Shown here one piece after another: positions 12,166 through 23,293 of a stretch of 64,000 bases of DNA. Positions within the stretch are counted from its first letter, which is position 1, and each line of letters opens with the position of its first letter. The stretch lies in NCBI GenBank assembly GCA_030512295.1, contig JAULSR010000001.1, positions 1,240,001 to 1,304,000 on the forward strand. Reading direction: 5' to 3'. The stretch is from Bombardia bombarda. Lineage: Eukaryota > Ascomycota > Sordariomycetes > Sordariales > Lasiosphaeriaceae. Made by a program: the position numbers and the translations under genes. The notes beneath the pieces are model-generated. The model made no database searches. It saw nothing but the letters and a program-made list of their open reading frames with translations, and was not told the origin of the DNA.

Positions 12166-14552
12166 ATGGCGCAGAACCAGTCGAAGCTGGTCATGCCGGC
12201 CATGCTGCGGGAGCGCAACATCCGCGGCATCATCTCACAGCTGACCACGCTCTACCTCAACAACCGGACGCGCATCTCGCGCGCCGTCTACATCACCCTG
12301 TTCGTCGCCCTGATCAACCGCATACGGCATGCCATCGCCGAGCAAAAGGCGGCGTCGGTGCGCGAGGCCGTCAAGCGCGCCGAGCGCGTCGGTACCACGT
12401 CGTCGACGGCCGACGAGCCTGAGGCTGCTGCTACTACGAAGAAAAAGAGGGTCGAGCTGAACCGCGAGTTCTTCCGCTCGCTCCTCCGGCTACTACGCAT
12501 CGTTGTGCCGGGATGGCGCAGCAAGGAGACGCGGCTGTTGATCAGCCATAGTTTTTTTCTGGTCTTGAGGACCTTGATCAGCTTGAAGGTTGCTGCCATG
12601 GACGGTGCGATTGTGAAGGCGCTGGTGAAAGGTAACGGGAGGGAGTTTTTGAAGCGCATTGTGTGGTGGATGTTGATTGCTGTTCCGGCTACTTTTACGA
12701 ATTCAATGGTATGCGATAATTGTTGTTCCTTGGCTGATTTCTTCCGAAATATGATTCTGGGATTGCTAACTCCTCCTGACCTTTGGTGCAGCTCTCATAC
12801 CATCAAGCCGAGCTCTCTTTGAGGTACAGGACTCGCCTGACGCAGTTTATCCACGACAAGTACCTCTCACAGTTGACCTTCTACGGAATTTCAGCGTTGG
12901 ACGACAGGATCAAGAACCCGGATCAGCTGATTGCTGTCGATGTCGCCAAGTTCTCCAATAGTCTGGCGGAATTGTACAGCAATTTGGCGAAGCCCATTCT
13001 TGATATGGTAAGGTTTTTTTCGCTCGTTGTGCATACTAGGATTTACCAGCTGACAAAAATAGACTATCTACACATTATCCCTATCAAAGAGCGTCGGAGG
13101 AGAGGGCGTTGTTTTCATGTCTCTCCTCGTCCAGCTCTCTGCGAACGTGATGCGAGCGCTGACACCCCCATTCGGCAAATTTGTAGCCGACGAGGCGAGG
13201 CTAGAAGGCGAGTTCCGCTTCCAGCACTCGCGGTTAATAGACCACAGCGAGGAGGTGGCCTTGTACGCCGGCCACGAGGCCGAAAAGGATACATTAGACA
13301 AGGGTTACTTTACCCTGATCAAGCACGTCAACTACATCTTGCGCAGGCGCTTCTACCACGGATTTATGGAGGATTTTGTCATCAAGTACTTCTGGGGCGC
13401 CCTGGGCCTGTTGCTCTGCAGCGTGCCGGTGTTTGTCAAGCTCCCGGGCGGGACCGTCATGAACATGGGCGACCGGACAGAGAGCTTTGTTACTAACAGG
13501 AGAATGCTGCTCGGTGCATCCGACGCCTTTGGACGTGTTATGTTCTCGTACCGAGAGATAATGGAGCTCGCCGGGTACACGTCCCGCGTCGCCACGCTCC
13601 TCGAGGTGATGGACGATATCCAGGCTGGGCATTTCGAGAAGAAGCTGGTTTCGAGCTCGGGTACTGAGGACAATGAGGCGGTGCTGAAGGGCAGGGGAAC
13701 AGTGGTGGAGAGCCAGGACATCCGCTTTATTGATGTGTACGTTCACTTACCCATCTTTGAACCTCCATTTCCATCAACCTTCCAATTTTTTACCCTGCAG
13801 CCGCTAACAACAACAATAACAGCCCCATCATCTCCCCCAACGGCGACGTCCTCGTCAAGGCGCTCTCCTTCTCCCTCAAGCCCGGCGACCACCTGCTCGT
13901 GGTCGGGCCCAACGGCTGCGGCAAGTCGTCGCTCTTCCGCATCCTGGGCGGGCTGTGGCCCGTCTACGGCGGCACCGTGCACAAGCCGCCCTTCAGCGAC
14001 ATCTTCTACATCCCGCAGCGCCCCTACCTCTCGCGCGGCTCGCTGCGGCAGCAAATCATCTACCCCGACGGCCTGCGCACGATGCGGGCCAAGGGCGTGA
14101 CCGACGCCGACCTCATGGCGATCCTGCGCATCCTCAACCTCGAGCACCTGGTCGAGCTGTACCCCGAGGCCGGTTGGGACGCCGAGGCCGAGTGGCGTGA
14201 CGTGCTCTCGGGCGGCCTGCAGCAGCGCGTCGCCATGGCGCGTCTGTTCTACCACCGGCCGCGCTATGCGATCCTGGACGAGTGCACGAGCTCCGTCACG
14301 CTTGATACGGAGAAGGTCATGTATGAGAATGCGAAGAGTCTGGGGATCACGCTGATGACGGTCAGTCATAGGCGGAGTCTGTGGAAGTATCATTGCAGGA
14401 TTCTACAGTTTGATGGGCAGGGGAATTATGTATTTACGAAGCTAGATGCGGATAAGCGGTTGAAGCTGGAGGATGAGAAGGAGGAGCTGGAGGTGATGTT
14501 GAGGCAGGTGCCGGAGATTGAGAGGAGGATTGAGGAATTGACTGCTTTGTAG
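12166..14552 (+). CDS. peroxisomal ABC half-transporter, ABCD family (Pxa1/Pxa2 type)
   Basis: Half-transporters of this family dimerise in the peroxisomal membrane and import long-chain acyl-CoA or fatty acids for beta-oxidation. Four exons: 12166-12708, 12792-13007, 13063-13736 and 13823-14552; introns are phase 0, 0 and 2, each with a good donor (GTATGC, GTAAGG, GTACGT). The product is about 720 residues. The N-terminal ABCD membrane domain shows RNIRGIISQLTTLYLNNRTRISRAVYI near residue 20 and SLRYRTRLTQFIHDKYLSQ near 190. The nucleotide-binding domain has Walker A GPNGCGKSS (about 506), signature LSGGLQQR (about 606), Walker B YAILDE (about 626) and the switch His in MTVSHR. The signature has Leu-Gln where many homologues have Glu-Lys. 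The end is rich in Glu/Lys (LEDEKEELEVM). Which of the two fungal paralogues it is cannot be settled by eye. Confidence 0.88.
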
Positions 14553-15255
14553 GGGTTGGGTGGGAAGCTGGTGGGAGTTTTTATTATGTAAAGCTTGGGG
14601 ATGGGGGAGGGAGGCTTTGAACTGATTGGGGTTTTTGGACAAGAATAGCATTTTAGTAGCAGTACTTACTCATTGATTAGTATTAGTCTTTTAGTCGTAA
14701 AATGTGTGTATGGATTATGAGCCTTGTGTTACTTCAATTGGGTATCAAGGGGTTTGTTGCTGATGATGTCGTGCCTCATATGTGATCATACTTCAACGGC
14801 AATACGTCTGATCAAAGACTGGATGTGCAAGCTTTGGGCTTAATGTGGTTTATCATAAAGAGCATCTGTTCAGATATGGGCCAGGACATCTCTTTCGTTC
14901 TACCAGATGCAGTCATATTCTTTTCTGGACTAGATCGGTCAAGTTGTGGTCTGAAGCCACCAAGGCTTTACAGCGAGTGCAGTCTCAACGCCCTTTGCAA
15001 CTTTCTCATGCCGAAATCGGGCTGTCCGTGTACCGGCCACAACGGCCTCTGTAATTCCAGGGGTATGACAGTGGCATAGTCTCTTGATTTCCCGTCATCA
15101 TCGCGGACGCAGAGCCTTCGTGTCCCCTCGAGTTTTCAAGGACACGAAATACCCGAATCTTGGCCATCTGATACAGCCATGTCGCCAATAGGGCACCTTG
15201 TTGTTCATTTGGCCCTTCAATTTCCAGCAATCATCTAATAGGATGCTTATCCACA
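14553..15255. other. convergent intergenic region
   Basis: 3' ends of the ABC transporter and the cyclophilin gene face each other here. Short open frames are present but have no family resemblance or splice logic. Confidence 0.6.
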
Positions 15256-15828
15256 CTATGCAAGCGGATTGGCATGTATCGTCACTCTCTTAATCTTCAC
15301 TGCATCCTTGGGCCGGCTCTTCTTGTCAACCTCGAGCTCCTCGATCTTGGCTAGCGTCGCGAGACTCTCGCCTCCCAGGAGCTTGCCGAAGACGGTGTTC
15401 AGGCCGTCCAGATGCGGGGCTTTGTCGAAGAGGATGAAGAACTGGCTGCCGTTGGTGCCGGGCCCTTTATTCGCCATGCTCAGGATGCCGCGCTGGTTGT
15501 GCCGCAGCGCCGGGCGGATCTCATCCTCGAACGACGGGCCGAATATAGAGCGTCCGCCCTTGGGGTTGTCGGGGGGGTTTGGTCGCGCCGGCGCGCCCGT
15601 CTGCACCATGAAGCCGGGGATCAATCGGTGGAAGGGGGAGTCATCGTAGTAGTTGGAGGCGCATAGGGCGAGGAAGTTCTGGGGCGCGGGGATGGAATGT
15701 CAGTTCCCGCGTGTTATAGACGTTGGTGAGAGGGGTTCAAAAGACTTTGCCTCTGCGGTTTTGGGGACGCTCTCGCAAAAGACCTCGATCTTGAGGTCGC
15801 CGAGGGTTGTGTGCAGCGTGACGGACAT
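15256..15828 (-). CDS. PPIL3-type cyclophilin (peptidyl-prolyl isomerase), GC-AG intron
   Basis: Peptidyl-prolyl cis-trans isomerase of the PPIL3 (N. crassa cyp-10 type) class, small cyclophilins associated with spliceosomes. Two exons: 15828-15751 (MSVTLHTTLGDLKIEVFCES) and 15678-15256; product 166 residues, against about 161 in human PPIL3. Seen in the sequence: FHRLIPGFMVQTG (catalytic Arg, Phe and Gln), MANKGPGTNGSQFFI, LDGLNTVFGK and the family-typical end VTIHANPLA. A short Pro-rich insert (about ARPNPPDNPKGG) replaces the usual tight loop after QTG. The intron begins GCAAAG after codon GAG and ends CCCCAG. The phase-0 acceptor leaves no GT donor that preserves the conserved KTAE-NFLALCA junction, so this is read as a GC-AG intron. 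Confidence 0.9.
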
Positions 15829-18364
15829 TGTTGACTATTGCTGGATTGGCAGCATTTCTAGATTGGCAATCGATGGCGACAGTGGTGCTTCAGCGCGACA
15901 CGCCTAGAAGTAGACTTTTGGAGATACCCCCGTTCAATTTAATTAATTTACGGAGTACTCCGCTGCCTGCCCCCGCCGCCGCCATGCAAGGTGCTCTTGC
16001 CGAAGCTTGGCCTTCAGATTTCCAGAAGCTTTGGCTACCACCCCTGTTGGATGATTGGTTCAGCTCATCAGCTCTGACCCCGCGACAGAGGCAAGTCGAC
16101 GTGGGAGCTTACCTCAAGTCTTTAAGTACCGAGGTATCCTTTTAATCGCCGATTATTGAGCTTTGAGACGACGATGCAGGGCTCAATCTGTCGATCGATT
16201 GGTGAATCAGTTTCGCTGGAGCTACTGCTTTAGTGTAGCTATAATGTTTGTAAACATTGAATAACCATACCAGACGCGACTTCTCACGTCATACAAAAGG
16301 TATGAGTATGGTATGTACGGTAAGGTAAGTAAGGTATTGCGCGATCTCATGTTTGTAGATTCTATTATTAAGCTCTCTCCGGTCTGGTTGTTGGAAGCTT
16401 CATTTGACGCCATGAGCCCCCCAAGTTAACGGCTGGAAATTGTATCCCGGGGTTTTCGCGTGGCGGGGAGCATGTTGGCCCGGTTTCCGCGGTTGGAAAC
16501 TGAGGGCTTGCTCAAGGTGCCGAGATTGGTTATATGAGTGCACTGGATGTCAGGGTCCCGGGCCATAATCCGTATATAAGCAATCCACGCATTACACGTG
16601 TTGGCGACGTTGTATCGGCCATGCAGCGCCGCAAAACGGGGAACTTTGCATGGCTTTGCATTTTATCGGTTGACAACAGCCCCCCGTCCCTTCCCTAGGC
16701 TGTGATTAAAAAGAGGCGGGGACCTTCCGCTTCCAACCTTTTTTGTGTAGTGCCCCGCTATGAGCCGCTCACACACCCTGCCCTGCCGCTGCAGTTATGC
16801 GATAGGGCCGCTGGGGTGTCGTGCTGTGTATCTTTGTATTTCAGTAAAGTAGGGAGACCCTTGGTAGATCTCTCAGCTGAAGCGTCTTCAGGCTGGACCA
16901 TCCAACCTCTTGTTGGAGACAACGTTAGCGAGTACTTAGGTGTAGGTGCCCATCTGCCAACCAAAGTGGCATCACACCGCAGCTCGTCTTCGGAGTCTCG
17001 ATGGGTGCAAGAATAGCGGTCACGGTCGAAGCCCTGCTGTGGTAACCTGGTAACCAGTCGTCGTTGAAGCACTTCCCCTTGGCGCCCACCGACACCGACG
17101 GGGGAACTTGCCCAGGTGCAGGATAGTAAAGTAGAGTTTCGTCCGCTTCACACAGGCGCCAACGAAGCCGTCCTGCCGATTGGACTGTGAACGAGTGCAA
17201 GATCGCAAATCATCGACCAGCCCTGCAAGACAAGACATGCCAACAAAGCTCATTCTTGTTAAGCTGATCTAAACTTTTGTCAGTTGTGTCAGCCTTGGTT
17301 ACTTCACCGACAAAACATAGCAGTAAAAAGAAAAGGACAAGGTGCAACCTGAGGCTAGCTACGGATTTGCATTTGCCAGCGATCCTGTGGAGGTCCATCC
17401 GGCATTTCATGCTGGCCCGAGGGAACTTCCAGTAAGAGGCACAGCTGTGAGAAGAGCTGCATCTGGACACCACATGCACACCATCTGGACGCACAAAGAC
17501 GACGAACGGCACTGGCTCGACTGGCAGCTCTCACCAAGACAAGCACCCGAAAAACAGTTGCCTTTCAGATCCGACGGGAACCTGGACCTTTGTCGCAAAA
17601 CTCGGCGGTTCTACAGGACCTTTTCCATTTGATCACCTTGTCCCTAGGTAGGTGCCATTGTCGCTACGAAGACTCGCTACAGTGTGCAGCTAGAAAATAC
17701 TTTGTCCTGCATATAAACCTTAGTGGTATAGGCCCGGGCCTTGGTAGGTTATCAGGTACCTAGTTCAGCTGCCGTTTGTTCACTGTCCATCAACAACCAA
17801 CCCACCTACCGCTTGCCCGCCCGCCCACCGTCCACCGTCCTTGCATCTGGGCATCTGGGGCCCGCATTGCAATCCGCAACCGGCAACCACGAATCCACGA
17901 TAGCCTTGCCCCGTCCGTCTCGTCCAAAGCCCACGGAAACAGTCGCCAGGCGGCGCCTTTTGTCCACACAACCCGCATTCACCACCGGCCGACGCCCGCA
18001 TCAATCGCGACTCCTGTTCCTTGGTGCTGCGACGACCTCCATTGGGCTGCCCTATGACCCCGACGCCTTCCTATCGATACAGGGCTCGCCATCGTCAACA
18101 CAGCACACAGCCGTCGGCATTGTACATACCCCTCACTCCAGCCAGCCGCCCCCGACACCCACGCATACGCATACACCTGCGCCCACGCCCACGCCCACGC
18201 CCACGCCCACGCCCACGATCTCCCAGCCGTGACGCGGCGAGGCCGGCCTGCCACCCCTTCATGACCCGAGAAGTCCGCGCCGCCCCCCCTCGACTTCGAC
18301 GACGACGATAAGCTCCCCCCCCGAATAGGCATCCTGTCTATGCCACCCCGGCGCCGACGGCAGG
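15829..18364. other. intergenic region, upstream of cyclophilin and arrestin-like genes
   Basis: About 2.5 kb with no supported gene. Pyrimidine-rich sequence from 17760 to 18360 looks like the long leader of the arrestin-like gene and includes a tandem CCCACG hexamer block at 18181-18216. A minus-strand frame near 17210-17400 has a hydrophobic signal-like stretch but no convincing remainder. Confidence 0.5.
18181..18216. repeat. (CCCACG)n hexanucleotide repeat
   Basis: About six consecutive CCCACG units lying in the probable 5' leader of the arrestin-like gene, about 150 bases before its ATG. Confidence 0.85.
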
Positions 18365-19827
18365 ATGAATGCGTCAAACGCCCCTGCAGTCGTGAGGATA
18401 TCGGGCCCGCCCAACAGCAACTTTCTGGTCGGCTACCCGGGCATATCTGCAACTTTAGTGAGTTCATGTCGCTCCCGTCTGTCCCCTCGAGTCCTGTTGT
18501 GCTCCGGTCGCATGCGAGTAAGCAGGCATGCGCTCGCTCGACATGCGCTCAGGCTTTTTCGCGACGCTGCTGTGACATTCTGCCCTTTTTATGCATCTTT
18601 TTACTAACGGTGCTATCTTGTCCGTCTTCTACAGCCTAGGATAGTAGGCAAAGTTGAGATTCGTCCGGGAGCAGGCTTCTCGGCGCCCGTCAATGTGTCC
18701 ATGGTGCGCATCTGCCTGCAGCGACGAGAGACAATACACCCAGCCGCCGAGAATGTTGCGAAACGACACCTCGGCACCCCGCGGCGCGAGACGGTGGATT
18801 TAGTGGGGAAAGAGGTGCTGCTCTTCCGATGTGTGTCGGGCAAGGAGGCGGAGAGCGTCATCGCCATGGACCTGCCGTTTCAAATATTCATTCCCTTTGG
18901 ACGCGGGGGGGAGGAGACGAATCGCCGCATCCCACCAGCGAGTCTACAGCTGCCCAGCCGAACCGCCGAGACATTCTATGAGCTCGTCGTGACCGTTCAG
19001 CAGGGGGCAAGCGCCCAGAATCGATACACATTTCCCGTACCGCTGCAACGATATGACACGCTCTCAACCTTTGGAATGTACAACCGGCCCGAAAGCAAGC
19101 TTGTGACGGCGGATAACGTAGTGACGTTGGGCATATCCCTCCCGAAATGGAGCTACGGTCCGCTAGACCCCATTACGGTTTATATCAAACTTGCGCCGAA
19201 TCCAGATTGGTTGACCAAAGCGAGGAAGGTAACGATACAGAAGATAACTTTATCCATCGAGGAAGAAATCACATTCAACCCTGAAGGGGATGAACCCACC
19301 AAAAAGGTCAACAAGATCGCAAAACACACACAGCAGGTTGGGACAAAAATGCCCGACGCAGGGTACGTCACCAACCTGGGGCTTGTATTTCCGGCGCGCG
19401 ACCTGAGGGACCAGGATGGTCTTGTAAAACGAGGCAAGCCTGAGTTTCCACAGTACGAGATCTCGAGCTTCTCTACATCGTCAACGCTGTACAAGATAGA
19501 ATTCTTCTTAAGTATCAAGGTAAGTGGTTATCGTCCACATAAGCTGTGTCTACTGCTCATCACCATGCTCACACTTCTCGATAGGCACATATGACCTCGG
19601 CACGCGATATTACTCTCCGGCAACCCATCATAATATGTCCAATGGACCAGCAAGCCTGCAAAGAAGAAATGGACGCTATCGAGCAGGCAGCGAAGGACGC
19701 CTCCCATGTTGACCCCAGCAACCCTGCTTTACCAGACCGCACTATCATCCTCGCCAGTGAACGAGAAGCGATACGACACCTCGGGCTGTGCGAGGTTGGA
19801 GGGGTCAAGAAGATGCTTATCGAATAA
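18365..19827 (+). CDS. arrestin-like protein
   Basis: Three exons: 18365-18457, 18635-19519 and 19585-19827, all introns phase 0 (donors GTGAGT, GTAAGT; acceptors TACAG, GATAG). Product 406 residues. It begins MNASNAPAVVRISGPPNSNF and continues across the first junction as FLVGYPGISATLPRIVGKVEIRPG, typical of the N-terminal arrestin beta-sandwich. The second half carries arrestin-C-like strands: TADNVVTLGISLPKWSYGPLDPITVYIKL at about 165 and KVTIQKITLSIEEEITF at about 200. Fungal alpha-arrestins act as adaptors linking ubiquitin ligases to membrane cargo. No PY motif (PPxY) is visible in the product, so a direct Rsp5-type link is not supported. The fold call is by pattern; the specific role is unknown. 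Confidence 0.7.
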
Positions 19828-21534
19828 CAGAGGCGGTTGAATTTTAAGTGATGCTTTAAAACCGCTCCATAGAGCTGATCGCTCAACAATAATTTCGGCA
19901 GACGTTCTCGCCGGTTGGGATTTGTACTATATTCGCCCCTTTCCGCTAAATCGAGCTGAGAGCGACCTCCGAGAGACACTGGACGAGAACGTTTCGAGGA
20001 GCAACTAAGCGACGACTATATTACAGGCCCAATTGCTTTTGGCTGTTGTTTTCACAGCGGGCCGGAGTTGGGCGTCATCCATTGGAAAGCGAGGGCGCCG
20101 GGATGCTTGATTGCTTTTTCGCATGATCTCGGCTGGTTCAGGCGTTTATCAATTCCCATGCTAGGAGGGAGGCAGGAGGCGTCTCTGTCTATCCATTCGA
20201 GGCACAAATCTTGGCTTCTCCTGTACCCATATACTGGTAGTCGGACCCCATGCTGCTTGCGAGGCTGTCAGGTCTAAGTTCCGGGGCTTGTTTAACTCAA
20301 CCGACCAACGTTGAGTAAGTGCAACTACCACGCCTGTTTCTCGCATCGACGGCACTGGTTTGCTTATCCGGATTTTTGTTCAGGTTCGCGGACAATCGAA
20401 TACGCACAAATGAGCCCAGCTGACCGAGAAACAATTTTCTTCCGCCACTGTCTAAGATCCCCAGCGGCATTGACGGTTTTATGCTCGCGTCAGTCGCAAC
20501 GAGTGCAATAAGATATATATCAGCAACTCCCACCCTTGCGAATGACCTCGAGATGGACGGAGCTGTTTGCAACGGATGACTTATGAATAAGATATGAGAA
20601 GTCTATGAAAGGGGAACGGGCTTTTTGTGTGTTTTATACTCTTTTTTTTTGCATGGAAGGATACCGAGGCTCGTCTCCGGGGTGTCCTTCGTCAACGGCG
20701 TAATTCTGGATGGGCTATCCTTAGCAGGATGGATGGATGGATGGACGGACGGGGGCTTGAAGAGGGAAAGGAAGAGGATCGGACCATCAAATCTTTGTGG
20801 TCTAGCCGGGCGTTCTTTGTTGGTCTTTTTTTTCAGCCTGTGTCGGTTGGCTTGGGTTTAGAAGCCTGGAACTGCAATGGATAGGGCGGATTCTTTGTTG
20901 GCTTTGGGGACTCTTTCTTGCTTCAAGGCAACCAGATGAGTTCTGAAGAGGGGGCTTCTATATAGGAGAAGGTGAAGTGAAAGGGGGGTGACGACAATTG
21001 GGTTGGGACTGTCTGTCTCTTGCTGATAGCCACCTTCCCAACGACTATATTATATCATCGGGATATCAGACAGTCTTTGGTATTTTATAGTAATATAACG
21101 CAAGGGGCTTAAGATCCGCCCAGTTGATCTTTTTAAGTGATTCTCCTCTGAGAATTTCAGTTCCTAGGGCAAGCTCCAGGCAGAAGAGGAGCGTCTTTCC
21201 TAGAAACTCGATAAATCCAGTTGACCAAGATCAGGATTACATATAAATTCGGTCGGGATTTGTTTAGCTACAACTTGATTGATTTCATGGGTTCGGTGCA
21301 GTAATGTGTGTTATAGGGGGTAATTACATCTCCATTGATATAACTTAGCTTGTTTCTCGCAAATCATACTGTGAATGATACTCATGTAAACAGTTACTTT
21401 ATTATATGAATTTCCGTAAAGCGGTAACTTTTTGAACACATTCAAGGCAAAAAAGAACGTAGAAAGACAGCAACACGAAAAAAAGGAAACTTGTTGCAAG
21501 ATAATTGTTAGTTAAAGATATTGGCAAAAGGTTA
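19828..21534. other. intergenic region
   Basis: About 1.7 kb with no gene seen; contains a short GGAT tandem at about 20728-20744. Composition becomes AT-rich towards the tRNA gene. Confidence 0.6.
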
Positions 21535-21636
21535 TGACAAGGGTGGGGTTCGAACCCACGCCTCTTTCGAGACCACGGAATGGGAATTTCAGGTTTTGCC
21601 TAAACGTGGCGCCTTAGACCGCTCGGCCACCTTGCC
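21535..21636 (-). tRNA. tRNA-Leu (anticodon UAG) with intron
   Basis: Read on the minus strand, the 7-bp acceptor stem GGCAAGG pairs with CCTTGTC (one G-U). The D arm is GCCGAGCGGTCTAAGGC, the anticodon stem CCACG/CGTGG, the T arm GTGGGTTCGAACCCCAC, and the discriminator is A. A long variable arm (TCTCGAAAGAG) marks a class II tRNA, as expected for leucine. The anticodon loop reads TTTAGG before the break, giving anticodon UAG. An intron of about 20 nt follows position 37, the normal eukaryotic site. It would be a substrate of the Sen endonuclease encoded elsewhere in this window. Confidence 0.93.
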
Positions 21637-22378
21637 TTTGATGAATATTTTGCCGGATAATACTCGACAAGATGTGCCTTCGGATTGATGGTCGCGCGCC
21701 AAAGCGGAGCCAGAGAGAGAAACGAATTCGAAAGTGTTACTGGGTATGTACATACATATATTGCGTGTTTCAAGTCTGGAAACAAATGGTGGTGTATTTG
21801 AATCTAAATATTGATAATGCTTGAAAGAAACCATCAAACCAACCAAGTTCAGCACTTATAAGGAATGAATGCAGGCCGAGATGTCTTTGATACACATCTT
21901 TATGAAGCAGGTACGAGTATCTGGTATTGACCTACTTCGCATACATTCATAGATGTCTTCTACAGAAATTGCTATATTTCCGATGATAGAAACTGAATAT
22001 CTGGCAATGTAATACAGTTTGTTCATCACATCACTATTTCCAGCGTTTTACTGATCTTTACTACTTCCCCCTGGGGTCCGTTACGTACGGGTACCTGACG
22101 AGTTACAGAGTACCTTACAAACGTGCATTGGGGCGGCTCATTGGTCTACAATGGGTGGGGCCGGGCGGTGAGCTGGAAAAGGCGCCAAGGACCTGTCTTA
22201 ATTGACCCGCAGTGTGGCAGGCTGGCAGTGCGGCCCCTGGCGCGCAGCGTGTCGGGAAAGCGAAAGACCGGGCAGTCTAAATTTTGCGGCAAGAAGCTCA
22301 GCAGCTGTCGCGTGAACCTCAACGTCCTGAATTTTTTTTTTTGCACCTGGTGAGCTTTGCGGCTCGACAGATTTCAAG
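21637..22378. other. intergenic region
   Basis: AT-rich flank of the tRNA gene followed by the upstream region of the MRP49-type gene. No coding feature supported. Confidence 0.6.
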
Positions 22379-23293
22379 ATGGTCGGCGTTCTACGACGCA
22401 TGAACGTATTACGGGCTGTGAGTAGTGGCATTCTGGGGGGTCCCGTGGATCTTGGGCAATTGACCAGCTGCTAATTAAATCTACAGAAGGTAAATCAATG
22501 AATCGCAGCTACACCGAGAGCGACGACGAGCATGCGCTGTCGCCAGCCATGTCGCCGGCCGAACACCAAACGACCAAAACACTCTGTCGATGGACGTTGC
22601 TGACACGCGGCCTCTAGCTCCTCAATATTCGCCATGGACCAGGCGCGGCCGTCCTCCCGCAGGACGTTACACGGATACACTTGGAGTTTGCTATGAAGAT
22701 GAATGATGGACACATGGGGCCGAAGTGCGTAACACCGATCCATTGGACGAAGCCCGCGTCTACGCCTTTTACGTAAACTCTGTGCTAACTAAACCGTCGT
22801 CGCTAGGAAGTTCTGGAGGGAAAACCTACCGCGGTTGAAGTTCTGGAACCCGGCCGTGCCCATGATCGTCAACCGGACGCCATCCCAGACCGGCGCAGCA
22901 ACACTATCGGTGTACTTCCGCGACGATGCGCTCATCGCTGCTGCCGGCGAGGATGCCGCCGCCGCCCCGAAAGCCGACTCAGCCACACCGACCTCGTCCT
23001 CGTCGGGCCACGCCAAGGCACCCGCGCACACCCAAGGCGAGCGGGTCGTAACCATCGACATGAAGAACAGGCGGTCCGAGATGATCCTCAAGGACTTTTT
23101 GGACGCGACCGGGGCGGTGCCGGTGGTCCCGACGAACCAGGAGGAAATCGAGATGAAGGACATGGCCGACTTGAAGAGGAAATCAGAGATTGATATGGAG
23201 ATTGGGCGGAAGATACAAGAGGCGCGGAAGAGGGAGGAGGCGATCCTGGCGCAGGCGAGGAGCGAGGCCGCGGCTATCAAGGCGTCGCAATAG
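22379..23293 (+). CDS. mitochondrial ribosomal protein, MRP49/mL61 type, with a 3-nt exon
   Basis: Large-subunit mitoribosome protein of the L51/S25/CI-B8 thioredoxin-fold family. Proposed exons: 22379-22417 (MVGVLRRMNVLRA), 22487-22489 (AAG, Lys), 22618-22724 and 22807-23293. Exons 3-4 read LLNIRHGPGAAVLPQDVTRIH, then FAMKMNDGHMGPKKFWRENLPRLKFWNPAVPMIVNR, the core of the family. The last intron is phase 2 (GTGCGT...GCTAG). Intron 1 has donor GTGAGT, branch GCTAAT and acceptor CTACAG. Intron 2 has donor GTAAAT, branch CTGAC and acceptor CTCTAG. Each looks complete, leaving just AAG between them. Skipping it gives LRA-LLNIR in frame; including it restores the Lys that I recall in homologues (RAKLL). 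The product is about 211 residues, with a charged C-terminal helix rich in Glu/Arg/Ala. Family call is firm; the micro-exon is an inference. Confidence 0.8.
22487..22489 (+). other. candidate 3-nucleotide micro-exon (AAG)
   Basis: Sits between CTACAG (end of an intron with GTGAGT donor and GCTAAT branch) and GTAAAT (start of an intron with CTGAC branch and CTCTAG end). Both flanking introns are of normal fungal length (69 and 128 nt) and the exon is phase 0 on both sides. Confidence 0.55.

Noticed and set aside
17210..17512. Minus-strand frame with a signal-peptide-like stretch (LRLHLVLFFLLLCFVGEVTKA)
   Set aside because: The start is not well placed, the rest matches no family, and possible introns give several equally poor continuations. 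A small secreted protein is possible but unsupported.
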